Below are positions 54,278 through 64,000 of a DNA stretch of 64,000 nt, in pieces. The first letter of the stretch is position 1, and each line of letters begins with the position of its first letter. Made by a program: the position numbers and the translations under genes. Below the pieces are notes generated by a model. It worked only from the letters and a program-made list of their open reading frames with translations. It ran no database searches and was not told the DNA's origin. The stretch is from Saprospiraceae bacterium (GTDB lineage: Bacteria > Bacteroidota > Bacteroidia > Chitinophagales > Saprospiraceae): the NCBI GenBank assembly GCA_016714085.1, contig JADJNW010000005.1, positions 179,807 to 243,806 of the forward strand. Reading direction: 5' to 3'.

Positions 54278-57200
54278 ATGAAATTCAAAATCTTAAAAGA
54301 ATCATTCAGTTTACTTGTTTTTCTGCTACTGGTGGGGACTGTCTCCGTGTACGCACAAAAAAACATCACGGGCAAGGTGGTCTCTAATGAAAATGAACCC
54401 CTGATAGCAGTAAACGTACAAGTAAAAAACAGTAGCGTAGGCACTGTGACCGATGTAGATGGTAGCTACGAAATCAGAGCTGCTACTAATGATACGCTAG
54501 TATTTTCCTACATTGGTTTTACTTCCCAGGAATTAAGGGTTGGCAATCAAACGACGATTGATGTTATTTTATCGCCAGATGCGAATGTACTCGATGAGGT
54601 GGTAGTGATTGGTTATGGCTCAGTGAAAAAATCTGATTTGACAGGCTCCGTAGCTTCTCTATCCGGAACACAAATCAGCAAGATTCCTTTAACCAGTGCC
54701 GCTCAAGCCATTACAGGACGTCTTCCTGGTGTGAACGTGCTCACAACCGATGGTTCGCCCGATGCAGAAGTCGTGATCCGCGTGCGTGGCGGTGGGTCTA
54801 TCACACAAGATAATTCCCCGCTCTATGTAGTGGATGGATTTATAGTGAACAGTATCCGAGATATTCCACCTTCTGATATTGAAAGTATTAGCGTATTGAA
54901 AGACGCTGCTGCTACTGCTATTTACGGCGCACAAGCTTCTAATGGTGTGATTGTAATTACAACCAAGCGACCCGTTGCAGGCAAAATCTCGGTTTCTTAT
55001 AATGGATTTATTCAATCCAAAACCTTGCCCGAAGATCGTCGGTACGAGGTGCTTTCACCTTATGAATATGTATTAGCGAATTACGAGCTTGCCAAAATCA
55101 GATCCGAAGCGGATTTACGGAATTTTGAAAAGTTTTTTGGTAAGTACGATGACTTAGAATTGTATCAATACAAGCGCCCAACAGATTGGCAAGAGGAATT
55201 ATTTGGTGAGCCTCGCTTATCGCAATATCACAATATCAGCTTGAGCGGCGGTACCCAGACAACAAAATTGAGCTTAAGCCTTACCAATAATACCGACGAA
55301 GGTCTGTTGATTGGTTCTGGTTACACCAGAAATGTAATCAATTTCAAGTTGAATCAAGAAATAACAAACAAAGTTACACTTGAAGCTTTTGCCAGGGTAA
55401 CAAATACAGTAGTAGATGGTGCAGGTACATCAGGTAATGCGCAGATCAATATCAAGGATGCAGTACAAACGCGCCCTGTGAACGGTATCGCTGATGAATT
55501 GGAAATCGACCTGAATGCAATAGATCCGAACGATGATTTCCAGGCATTTCTGCGTAGTTTGGTGAATCCAACCGAATTAGTGAAACAGGATTGGCGTGAA
55601 AGAACTACCAATGATTATGTATTCAATGCCGCATTGAATTGGGCGGTGTTTGACAACTTGAATTTGAAAACTACGTTTACGACTTCAAGTCATTTGATAA
55701 TAATCTTCGATTCTACGGCCCGCTCACTGGCGAATCCTTTAATAACGGCGGTAACTTGCCTTTAGGTGAGAAAACGCTTCGTGAATTATTTTCTTATCGC
55801 TGGTTGAATACAGTTTCTTATGATGTAAAGAATTTGGGTAATCATAAATTAGATTTCCTTTTTGGCCATGAAATTTATTCTGATGGCGGTACGTATGATT
55901 TGCTCCGGGCAGAAGATTTCCGCTTGTCCATTACACCTGAAGAATTATTTGCTAACATGACCTTTGGTAGAACCGATCGTCACGAAACAGCTGAGTTGAC
56001 CAATTCTAATCGCTTGTCTTTCTTTGGAAGAGCCAATTATCAGTTCAACGACCGTTATTTAATCACTGCAACTGTTCGCTCAGACGCTTCCAGCAAATTT
56101 TCTGAGGATAATCGATTGGGAATTTTCCCTGCGGTAGCGGTAGCTTGGAAATTATCAGAAGAAGACTTTTTATCAGATGTGAGTTTCCTGGAAGAATTGA
56201 AATTGCGCGTGAGCTACGGTGCCACCGGAAACGGTCGGATTGATGCAACGGCAACACAATTCTTGTTTGTAGGTTCTACACTGCGCGGCCCTGGCTTTGG
56301 TAATGTAGATAATCCTTATTATACGCCCACGGGTAGCACTTTGTACAATCCAAATATTAAATGGGAAACAACGGTCAATCGCAACGCTGGTCTTGATTTC
56401 GCTTTGTATAAAGGAAAGGTTTCTGGTAGTTTGGATTTTTATAAAAACACAACGAAAGACCTGTTATTGCGTTCTGCAATTCCATCCAATACTGGTTCAG
56501 TACACAATGGAATAATATTGGTACAACTTCTAATGCTGGAGTTGAATTGGGTTTGAACGCTTTTCTGATTGATAAAGTAAATTCTCTTTTAACTGCCAGC
56601 TTCAATATCGGTGTCAATAGAGCAAAAGTAGAAGAACTGGATGGAATTAATGAGCGCTTTTTCCAGTCTAACTGGGCAAGCACCGACCTGAAAGATCAGG
56701 ATGACTTTTACTTGCGCGTGGGTGGAACACTCGGACGATATTTATGGCTACGTGACAGATGGTTATTATTCTCCCGATGATTTTGTATCCTTTAGTGCCT
56801 CTTCTAATAGTTACATTTTGAAAGAAGGTGTGCCAAATGCCAGTGCTACGATAGGGAATACTAGCATCGCCTGGGGTTCTTAAAATTAAAAGATTTGAAC
56901 GGCGATGGTTTGGTCAATAGCCAGGATAGAACAGTAATTGGTAATACTTTGCCCAAGCATCAAGGGTGGTTTCGGTTTCGATGCTCGTTTTGTGGGCTTT
57001 GACGCTTCCGTTTTCTTCAACTGGTCTTATGGAAACGATGTCTATAACACTGGTAAAATTCAGTACAATCAGTTCCGCCGAGTGACTTATGGCAATATAA
57101 ATACGATGAATTCATCTGAGCGCTTTACTTATATTGATATTGATGGCGCTTACACTGGCATACCAGGTGAAGTAGTAACTGATTTGAGTCAATTGGCAGC

Positions 57201-57540
57201 GTTGGAATGCGGACAAGGAAATGTGGTCGCACCTCAGCGCTTCGGCGTAGCGCAAGCCACCATTCACTCCTGGGCAGTGGAAGATGGTTCGTTCTTGCGA
57301 TTGAATAATGTAAATATTGGTTATTCATTACCAGCAAGATTAATATCAAAATTGGGATTATCTCAGTTCCGTATTTACGTTACTGGTAATAATGTGGCGC
57401 TTTGGACTAAATATTCCGGCTACGATCCTGAAGTAAGTACCACGAGAAGTTCGGCATACTCTGCGTTGACACCAGGTGTCGATTATTCCTCGTTCCCGAG
57501 AAGTCGTTCTTACACATTTGGATTGAATGTTACATTCTAA
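54278..57540 (+). CDS. susC: SusC/RagA-type TonB-dependent transporter, at least five frameshifts
   Basis: Signal peptide to VSVYAQ, then a carboxypeptidase-regulatory-like domain (NITGKVVSNENEPLIAVNVQ), a plug with the SusC signature (PLTSAAQAITGRLPGVNVLT, SPLYVVDGFIVNSIRDIPPS and SVLKDAAATAIYGAQASNGV) and a barrel ending YTFGLNVTF. Frames break near 55693 (a T missing), 56505, 56735, 56881 and 56963. Repairs restore, for example, SSHFDNNLRFYGPLTGE and AWGSLKLKDLNGDGLVNSQD. About 1,090 residues when joined. It imports pectin oligosaccharides across the outer membrane with the adjacent SusD. Confidence 0.9.
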
Positions 57541-57568
57541 TATAATATTATTTTAAAACTAAATAAAT

Positions 57569-59371
57569 ATGAAACTAAGAATTATCATCATAACGGCGGT
57601 AACCTTTATCATGTCCGCTTGTACGGATTTTTTGGAACCCGATTCTATTTCTACGTTCGATGTCAACTACGTTTTTTCCAATGTAGATGATGCTCGCCGT
57701 GGGGTAAATGCGATTTACGTGCAATTTGGCGTGGACGGCTTCCGCTCTCGCTTATCGAACAATATGACTGGCAACACCGACATCGAGCGCCAAAGCGGCT
57801 GGACAAGCTCTGGTGATCGCTATCAAATCTGGGATTTGAATGCTTTAGCAAGCAATGGTGACCTTCGCCAATTCTGGAATGCCGCTTATGCCATTCGGGA
57901 TGCGAATATTGCTATTGATGGCATTGAAAGTAGCAAAGCATTGAGTTCCAGTGATGTTGCCACTTCAGAAAATGTATCATATGCTGAGGAGGCTTATACC
58001 TTGCGCGCTTTCTGGTATAGTATGCTGACTTATTATTTTGGTGATGTGCCGAATGTACGCGATGCGCCGAAGCTGGTAATGACTTTCTTGCCGAAGGAAG
58101 ATCGGAATGTAATTCTGACGCAAGTGATTCAGGATATGATTGATATTGAGGAGAATATGATGTGGGCGGATGAAGCGCAGTACGGCATTGAACAATGAAT
58201 CGGGAATATACATTGGCTTTAATTGCAAGGATTGCCTTGCAACGAGGAGGTTACTATTTTGACGCCAGGGCTTGAAATGCAAAGAGCGAGCGATTATAAA
58301 GATTATTATCAAATCGCTAAAACTTACACGCAGAAGTTAATGAATTTGAAAGATAGAGAATTGCCAAGCGACTATCGTCAGGTATTTTTGAATCAAAGTA
58401 AATTCATTTCTCCGGTCAATGCAGATGTCTTGTTTGAAGTGCCCTTCGCTCTTGGCAATGGTGATGTGGGGTGGAATATTGGCATCACTGTTCAAGGTGG
58501 CGCTACAGCTACGCATGATTATGGTTCAGGCAATAATTATATGTCTATCCCGCCATCCTATTACTATTCCTTTGATACTGCTGACGTTCGGCGTGATGTG
58601 ACTTGTGCATACTATCAAGTCAATACTAGCTACGTAGAAGAATTTGTTTCTGGTGGTATTTCTAATATTGCTCAAGGTAAATGGAGCCGCTATTTCCTGG
58701 AAAAAGGACAGGGTGCTTCTTCCGCTAAAGGTACTGGCATCAACTGGCCGATGTTGCGTTATGCTGATGTCTTATTAATGTTCGCAGAAGCTGAAAATGA
58801 AATCAAAGGCCAGACAACTGCTGCTCAGGAAGCATTTAAGCGAGTGCGTCAACGCTTTTAATCAAAGTGATTGGGCTGAAAAAGTAGATAATTATGTGGC
58901 TAAAATTTCCGGATAGCAAAGAAAACTTCTTTGACGCGATTGTGGATGAAAGGGCTTCGGAATTTGGCGGTGAAATGATCCGCAACTACGAGCTAATCCG
59001 TTGGGGTATTTATTCTGAAAAAATGGCGGAAACTGTGCAAACATTGAAAGAAATGGCAGATGCGGCATTCACTGGAAGTGGTAAATACTCTGATTTGCCA
59101 GATTATATTTGGAAACGAGATGTCAATGGGCGTTTTTACGGTGTTGAATCAAATCAGAAATCGCTGCTGCACCATGAAACCTGGATCAGACAACCTTGGT
59201 TGTTGGGTTTGCATAATGATGTTACAACCTATCAACAATGGATTACCAAAAGTTGGAGAAATTATGACGAAGGTCGAAGCCGGGGTCGTTCGTTTACATT
59301 TCCCGATCCCCAGGGAAGTCATTACGAACAACAAAGACACTTTGAAGAATGATGGTTATCAATTTCAGTAA
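57569..59371 (+). CDS. susD: SusD/RagB-type glycan-binding lipoprotein, about five frameshifts
   Basis: Lipoprotein signal IMSACTDFLEPDSISTF. The TPR-like fold and SusD signatures are clear: NAAYAIRDANIAIDGIE, EEAYTLRAFWYSMLTYYFGD, WPMLRYADVLLMFAEAENEI, DERASEFGGEMIRNYELIRW and, in another frame, GVVRLHFPIPREVITN followed by LKNDGYQFQ at the end. Breaks lie near 58196, 58256, 58856, 58905 and 59275. About 595 residues when joined. It captures pectin fragments for SusC, whose gene ends 28 bp upstream. Confidence 0.9.
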
Positions 59372-59412
59372 TAATATTTATGAAATTTGTGAATAACAAA
59401 ATTTCAAGAAAA

Positions 59413-61100
59413 ATGATTAATATGAATATTAAAATAAATAAAACTCTTTTTTTATTACTTGCGAATTCTATTAATTTTTGCAGCTTGTGAAGAAGAAAGT
59501 TTATCCAGAAACCCGGCTGTTCAGTGGTATGAAACGAAGAACTTCGTTCCGGAACTGAATACCATTATTGTCAATATGGGGAAAATTCATGAAGTGAAGT
59601 CGTACACATTGGAAATCAGTCGAGATACCTTTCAAACGATTGATTATGAAATTGAAGACGGACTCGCATTATGTCGTAATTAATGAAGAATTATTGAATG
59701 GTGATCCTTTGTTTTGGAATACGCTTTATCAAGTAAGAGCAACTGCGCATTCCGCTGATCCTGTGTATGATAGCAAGCCTTCTGATTTGGAAGTGTGAGA
59801 ACGCAGCGTTTTTCCGACGATTTTGAATATTCCCAGTACGGGTGATGTATTGATGTGGCTGCAAGGCTTGGCAGGTTTTGGGTGCACCAGTCACCAAAAA
59901 AAGAGGTTTTCTCGATAGACTGATCTGAAATTGACTTCCCCCTTGCCGAGAGAGATGTGACATCTGGCGAGCAAGCTTCAGAGTAATGGCTATTGTGAGT
60001 GGACTGAATCCTGCTACCTTATCAGATCGCTATTTATAGTGGTAGCGATGGAAAAACAGCACTACGCGGCTGGGAGACTTATATAACCGGCCTTACGGAA
60101 GCCGCAGTAGATTTGACTTCTCCGAATGTAATAAATCTGACCGAAAGCGAAGACCCAGATGCCGTCATTACTGCGGTAGCCACTGCTAATGATGGTGATG
60201 TGATTGTAGTAAAGAAAGGCGTACAGTATAATTTACCATCACAAAATTTGGATAAATCCATTACTATTCGCGGTTCTTTACGGCTTTGGTTCACAAAAAG
60301 CATTCTATTTACTACAGAGCAAGTTTGGAATATTGCGAATGGTGCGACTAATGATCATATTCGATTTTATTGATCTGGAATTGCGCGGCGAGGATATTGG
60401 TGGTGATTATGTGCTTTCAACCCCAGTAGTTCAGATGCTACCAATGTAAAATGAATTGACATTTGATGGTTACATTATTAATAACTTCCAGTATTATTAG
60501 AATCGAGTAAAGTTTTTATTACTAATTATAATATTTTGAATTCCGTTGTTTACAAAATTGGTAACTACGGCATCACTACCACACAGATACTGATGGCGAA
60601 GGAAATGCTACTATTAATAATATCGTATTGAAAAACAGTACTTCAGTAAAGTCAATACTTTCCTCGTTTCTCGTCAAAACATGCAATCCATTCTGATTGA
60701 TGCTTGACCTTGAGCGAGGTGGCAGCACCAAATGGACTTTTATTCCGATGGAGAAGGCACGGCTAGTAAACGCACCAATGTGCTGAAGGGCATCACCAGT
60801 ACCAATACAATCTGGGGTCATACCTGGGATGGAAAAGCATCCACCGGAAACTTGAGTGTACGCGGTATGGAAGGATTAGAAGTAGCTTCTTTTACGATCG
60901 TGAATACCTAGCCTTCCGATTTTAGTTTTGCAAGTGGCGCTATTGCTGGATTTCCGGCATTGCAATACAGTGGTCGGGCGCTAATCTTTGGGTAGATCCA
61001 TATAATAATCTGGATTTCAATTTCCAAAGATTCAGGATTTGCTGAGTAAATATGATGCAGGTGATCCTCGTTGGAGAGCAAATTATAATTTATTGATAAT
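59413..61100 (+). pseudogene. DUF4957/DUF5123-type pectin-associated surface lipoprotein, heavily broken frame
   Basis: Pieces in different frames read as one protein. They are a lipoprotein signal (LIFAACEEESLSRNPAVQWY), a fibronectin-like part (IIVNMGKIHEVKSYTLEISR), and a beta-helix with DAVITAVATANDGDVIVVKK and GVQYNLPSQNLDKSITIRGS. Next come IRFIDLELRGEDIGGDYVL, NTFLVSRQNMQSILIDA, NLSVRGMEGLE and finally a GDPRWRAN ending, as in DUF4957/DUF5123 proteins of Bacteroidota pectin loci. A dozen or more frameshifts and stops interrupt it, probably contig-end errors. Position after SusD suggests a surface pectin-binding protein. Confidence 0.65.
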
Positions 61101-61133
61101 AACTATGGCGCATTTTATAAATGTGCCATAGTT
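61101..61133 (+). terminator. Hairpin after the DUF5123-like gene, second copy of the stem-loop
   Basis: AACTATGGCGCATTT (61101-61115) pairs with AAATGTGCCATAGTT (61119-61133) through one G-U wobble, followed by a T-rich stretch. It resembles the stem-loop at 50548-50574. Confidence 0.6.
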
Positions 61134-61170
61134 TATTATTTCTATTTAATCTATATTAACTATTTGGAAA

Positions 61171-62656
61171 ATGTCTGCTAGAAAATTACATCTTCCTATC
61201 TTGTCATTTATCTTCCTATCTTTTTTTTTTATTCAATGTCAGGATGCCAAATCCCAATCATAATAGTGGACGATGAAAAGCCAGTGCAGATCAAGGAGAA
61301 GAACCTTTGGCTTTCCCCAAAGTGCGGGAAGGCTTTAGTAGGGAATGCGACGAATGTAAAGGCGGTAAAGTTATCTATTTCGCCAATTTAAACAACAACA
61401 AGATCAGGTAGTTTGCGAGTCAAGTGGATTCAGACAGTTAGTTACGCGTTATATTCACTAAGTATCGGTACTAACAAATTAAAATCGGTTGGGTGTGAAT
61501 TTCGGGAATATTACTATTGCGGGACGGACCGATCCTAGCGGTGGTATATTGCATCAAAGATTATCCCGTTACGGTAAACGTGATAATGTTATTATACGTT
61601 TTTACGTTTCGTATGGGCGATGAAGCGCAACAGGAGGGTGATGCCTTGGGTGGAAGATTTCACAAAAATATTATAATTGATCATTGCTCTATAAGTTGGT
61701 CAACCGACAAATGCGTTTTCTTTATGCGAATGAAAATACGACCGTTCAATGGTACATCATTTCTGAAAGTTTGCGTAACTCCGTGCACGGCAAAGGCGCG
61801 CGGATACGGCGGGATTTGGGGCGGTAAAAGCTTCTTTCCATCGTAATTTATTGGCACATCATAATAGTAGGAATCCGCGACTCGGCGAAACTTTGGCGGT
61901 GCCTTTGCTTTAACGGATTTGACCGATCTCAGGAATAATGTAATTTATAATTGGGCGGAAATAATAGCTGCTACGGTAGTGAAGCTATGAATGTAAATAT
62001 TGTAAATTATTATAAAAGATAATTACTGCCCTCAAAAACAGAGTGAATTATATCAATTGATGAGAAATAAAAACAGAGGAACAGTAGTATATAATATTTT
62101 GGAGTAATATTATATCAATGGAAACACCTTTATCGACAGCAGCACCCGTGCCACAAGATAACTGGACTTACGGCGTTTCCAATCAATTTCATTCAGCTAT
62201 AGTACGGTTTCTGAGGCGGATAAGCTGCTATAAAACAATCAAAAGAGCATCCGATTAATAATGTCAAGACCCATACTGCGCAGGCTTATGTAAAAGTAAT
62301 GGAAATAGGCGGCGCTTCATGGTTCGTGATGCGGTTGATGCAAAATTATGAAAATGCTAAAGAATAAAACCTTTTTCATTTCCGAGTTCAAACGGAGTAC
62401 CAAAGGGATTATTGATACGCAAAGTGATGTGGGTGGTTGGCCCGGACTTGATCTGGGACGCCTCCGCTTGATTCTTCTGGTGATGGGATGCCCGATGAAT
62501 GGAAGTTGCAAATAAGTTGAAGGTTAAAGAATATGAGGCCAATGGTAAGATTTGAGTTCCGCTTATGATAATGTGGAAGTGTATATGAATAGCTTGGTGA
62601 AAGATATTATAGCTAAACAAAGTAATATAAAAGATTTGCTAAATTTCAAAATTTAG
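61171..62656 (+). pseudogene. Pectate lyase, family PL1, heavily broken frame
   Basis: Fragments in three frames read as one secreted lyase. They are a lipoprotein-like signal (LPILSFIFLSFFFIQCQDA), the PL1 start LAFPKVREGFSRE with KGGKVIYFANLNN, CIKDYPVTVN, FRMGDEAQQEGDALGGRFHK, NIIIDHCSISWSTDKC, GYGGIWGG, NSRNPRLGE and DLTDLRNNVIYNW. The C-terminal part has GVPKGIIDTQSDVGGWP and DGMPDEWK. These are the calcium- and substrate-site motifs of the family. Frameshifts and stops occur roughly every 60-100 bp. The enzyme would cut de-esterified galacturonan. Confidence 0.75.
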
Positions 62657-62681
62657 TACATCTAAACATAAAATACCAAAC

Positions 62682-63610
62682 GTGAAATTTAACATTAGTT
62701 ATATAATACTATTTTTTTTTTCTTTTTAATTTTAAGATGCGGACACAAATTCCGCGATACAACTTATAATATTAAAAGCAATTATATAAAATTAAAAAAT
62801 TATCCTTTTGTAAGTCCTATTGCGCCTACATTACCACAAAGGTGTGCCGCAAGGAACAGATGTTGTTTATAAAAATATTAATGAGCGAACTTTACATCTT
62901 GATATATTTATCAAAAAAGGAAAAGGAAGTAAATATCAGGCATAATTTTAATTCATGGTGGCTGGCTGGAGTTCCGGCACCAAGCACATTAATTACCGAT
63001 GGCGCAGCAATTAGCCTTCAAAGGTTACGTCGCAGCGGCAATAGAATATCGCCTAAGCACGGAAGCTAAATATCCCGCTGCGATTCGCATGATTTGAAAG
63101 AAGCCGTTCGCTGGATGCGCTCATGCAGATGATTGTGGCTTGGATACTAATAAAATAGGGGCTTTAGGCGCTTCCGCAGGTGCGCATTTGGCATCTTTTT
63201 AGGTACGACTAATAACATGATGCAATTTAGAGGAACAACTAAATATTCTGATTTTTCATCAAATTAGCCTGGCTATTTGTAAATGTGGATGGTATTGTTT
63301 CCTTTATTCCCGCAGAAGCTTCGGCAGAAGGCGACGCTGCCGGCAGATGGCTCCGAGGCTCTGAACCAAAGCCTATCATAATTAAGGAAGAAGCTTCCTT
63401 TAGAATATACGAATGCAAAACGCCACCATTTTTATTTATTAATAGTTCTTCCTCGTTTTCATGCTGGGCGAGATAATATGATGATTATTAAATGAGTTGG
63501 AACTTATAAGCTAAGACTTATACAATTGATAATTCTCCACATTCCTTTTTGGTTGGTGCATCCTTGGTTTTTGAAACAACTTTAGAATATGCTTATCAAT
63601 TTTGAATAAA
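62682..63610 (+). pseudogene. Alpha/beta-hydrolase carbohydrate esterase, heavily broken frame
   Basis: A possible GTG start at 62682 precedes a signal peptide with LFFFLFNF. Homology fragments are VVYKNINERTLHLDIFIKKG, KGYVAAAIEYRLSTEAKYPA, HDLKEAVRWMR, the nucleophile elbow GALGASAGAHLASFLG (serine in GASAG), NNMMQFRGTTKYSDFSS, NVDGIVSFI, PPFLFINSS and the histidine region IDNSPHSFWLVHPWF. This is the BD-FAE/acetyl-xylan-esterase-like group found in pectin loci. The end runs directly into the PL10 part. Frames are broken many times, probably by read errors. Confidence 0.7.
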
Positions 63611-64000
63611 GTTTTAAAATCAGTTATCAGATTGATACTGTTGCTGAAAGAATGTTGGTCTATCAACGCGCTAATGGCGGCTGGCCCAAAATCTTATTTT
63701 ACAAAAGAACGTAAAGAAATCAGAATTGACTATAATAAACCTTTAACTTGAGTTACATTTGATGAAATTCAGGCGGATTCATTAAAACAAGACTTGACTT
63801 ATGATAATAGTTCTACGAGTCAGAAATAAATTATTTAATAAAATCTTATAATAAAACTAAAAAATCCGGCGTATTTAAAAGCAGTTGAAAAAAGATCCGT
63901 TATATTCTAGCTGGGCAGTATCAAGATAGCGGCTGGCGCAGTATTATCCATTTGCGAAAAGGTTAGTACTGGTGTATTACATATAATGATAACGCAATGA
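63611..64000 (+). pseudogene. Pectate lyase, family PL10, N-terminal part (cut by window edge, broken frame)
   Basis: DTVAERMLVYQRANGGWPK at about 63635-63690 is the PL10 start. The fragments KERKEIRIDYNKPLT, FDEIQADSLKQDLTYDN, YLKAVEK and AGQYQDSGWR with ITYNDNA at the window end follow the family order. No signal peptide or start codon separates it from the esterase fragment, so the two may be one polypeptide. PL10 lyases cut polygalacturonate by beta-elimination. Confidence 0.65.

Noticed and set aside
59413..64000. True decay of the pectin lyase genes as a biological event
   Set aside because: The damage increases smoothly toward the contig end and ignores gene borders, which fits assembly error better. 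The entries are typed as pseudogenes only because the written frames are broken.

Overview
The window is a contig from a Bacteroidota genome, most likely of the Saprospiria/Chitinophagia side. The support is a giant PKD-repeat protein with a gliding-motility (CHU_C) C-terminus next to a PorP/SprF gene, a SusC/SusD pair inside a pectin utilisation locus, dockerin-type repeats, TAnnTTTG -7 promoter boxes and almost no Shine-Dalgarno sequences. No tRNA, rRNA, CRISPR array, prophage or insertion sequence was recognised.

Layout. (1) 1-1014: an ECF sigma factor and the start of its membrane partner, minus strand. (2) 1344-8660: a plus-strand cluster of an AraC-type regulator, many very small membrane or stress proteins (lmo0937-like, Thivi_2564-like, YtxH, holin-like, CsbD), an OmpA lipoprotein, a beta-barrel, a coiled-coil lipoprotein, a cupin and a second ECF sigma factor. 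Three genes share a nearly identical upstream box placed exactly 57 bp before the -7 promoter box, and a fourth shares the promoter-proximal half. This is the best candidate for an under-described regulon. (3) 8727-23614: housekeeping and secreted functions: futalosine hydrolase, GH1, TolB-like lipoprotein, thioredoxin-dockerin protein, LipB, thioesterase, an isoquinoline-1-oxidoreductase-like molybdoenzyme with cytochrome c, S9 peptidase, sulfatase. (4) 23800-29788: PKD/CHU_C giant protein plus PorP/SprF. (5) 29860-45695: M14 peptidase, DUF389 protein, SpoU methyltransferase, PgeF, EVE protein, ferredoxin, sodium:solute symporter, LamG-like protein, glyoxalase plus a relic copy, Gfo/Idh/MocA oxidoreductase, metallophosphoesterase. 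(6) 46112-64000: a plus-strand pectin/rhamnogalacturonan utilisation locus: sulfatase, GH43, CE8, CE12, divergent CE8, GH105, SusC, SusD, DUF4957/DUF5123-like lipoprotein, PL1, and an esterase that appears to run directly into a PL10 pectate lyase cut by the window end.

How the locus would work: CE8 and CE12 enzymes strip methyl and acetyl groups, PL1 and PL10 lyases cut galacturonan into unsaturated oligomers, SusC/SusD import them, GH105 removes the unsaturated terminal sugar and GH43 trims arabinan or xylan side chains. Two of its transcription starts carry a 35-bp repeat (31 of 35 identical) at identical distance from a -7 box, suggesting one dedicated activator.

Sequence quality matters here. 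At least ten single-base frameshifts, mostly in A or T runs, break otherwise intact genes between 4.7 and 48.6 kb. Frameshifts rise to about one per 600 bp over SusC and one per 350 bp over SusD, and beyond 59.4 kb the reading frames are almost destroyed although protein homology stays clear. The simplest reading is an error-prone, poorly covered contig end rather than real gene decay. Interior frameshifted genes are annotated here as single genes.
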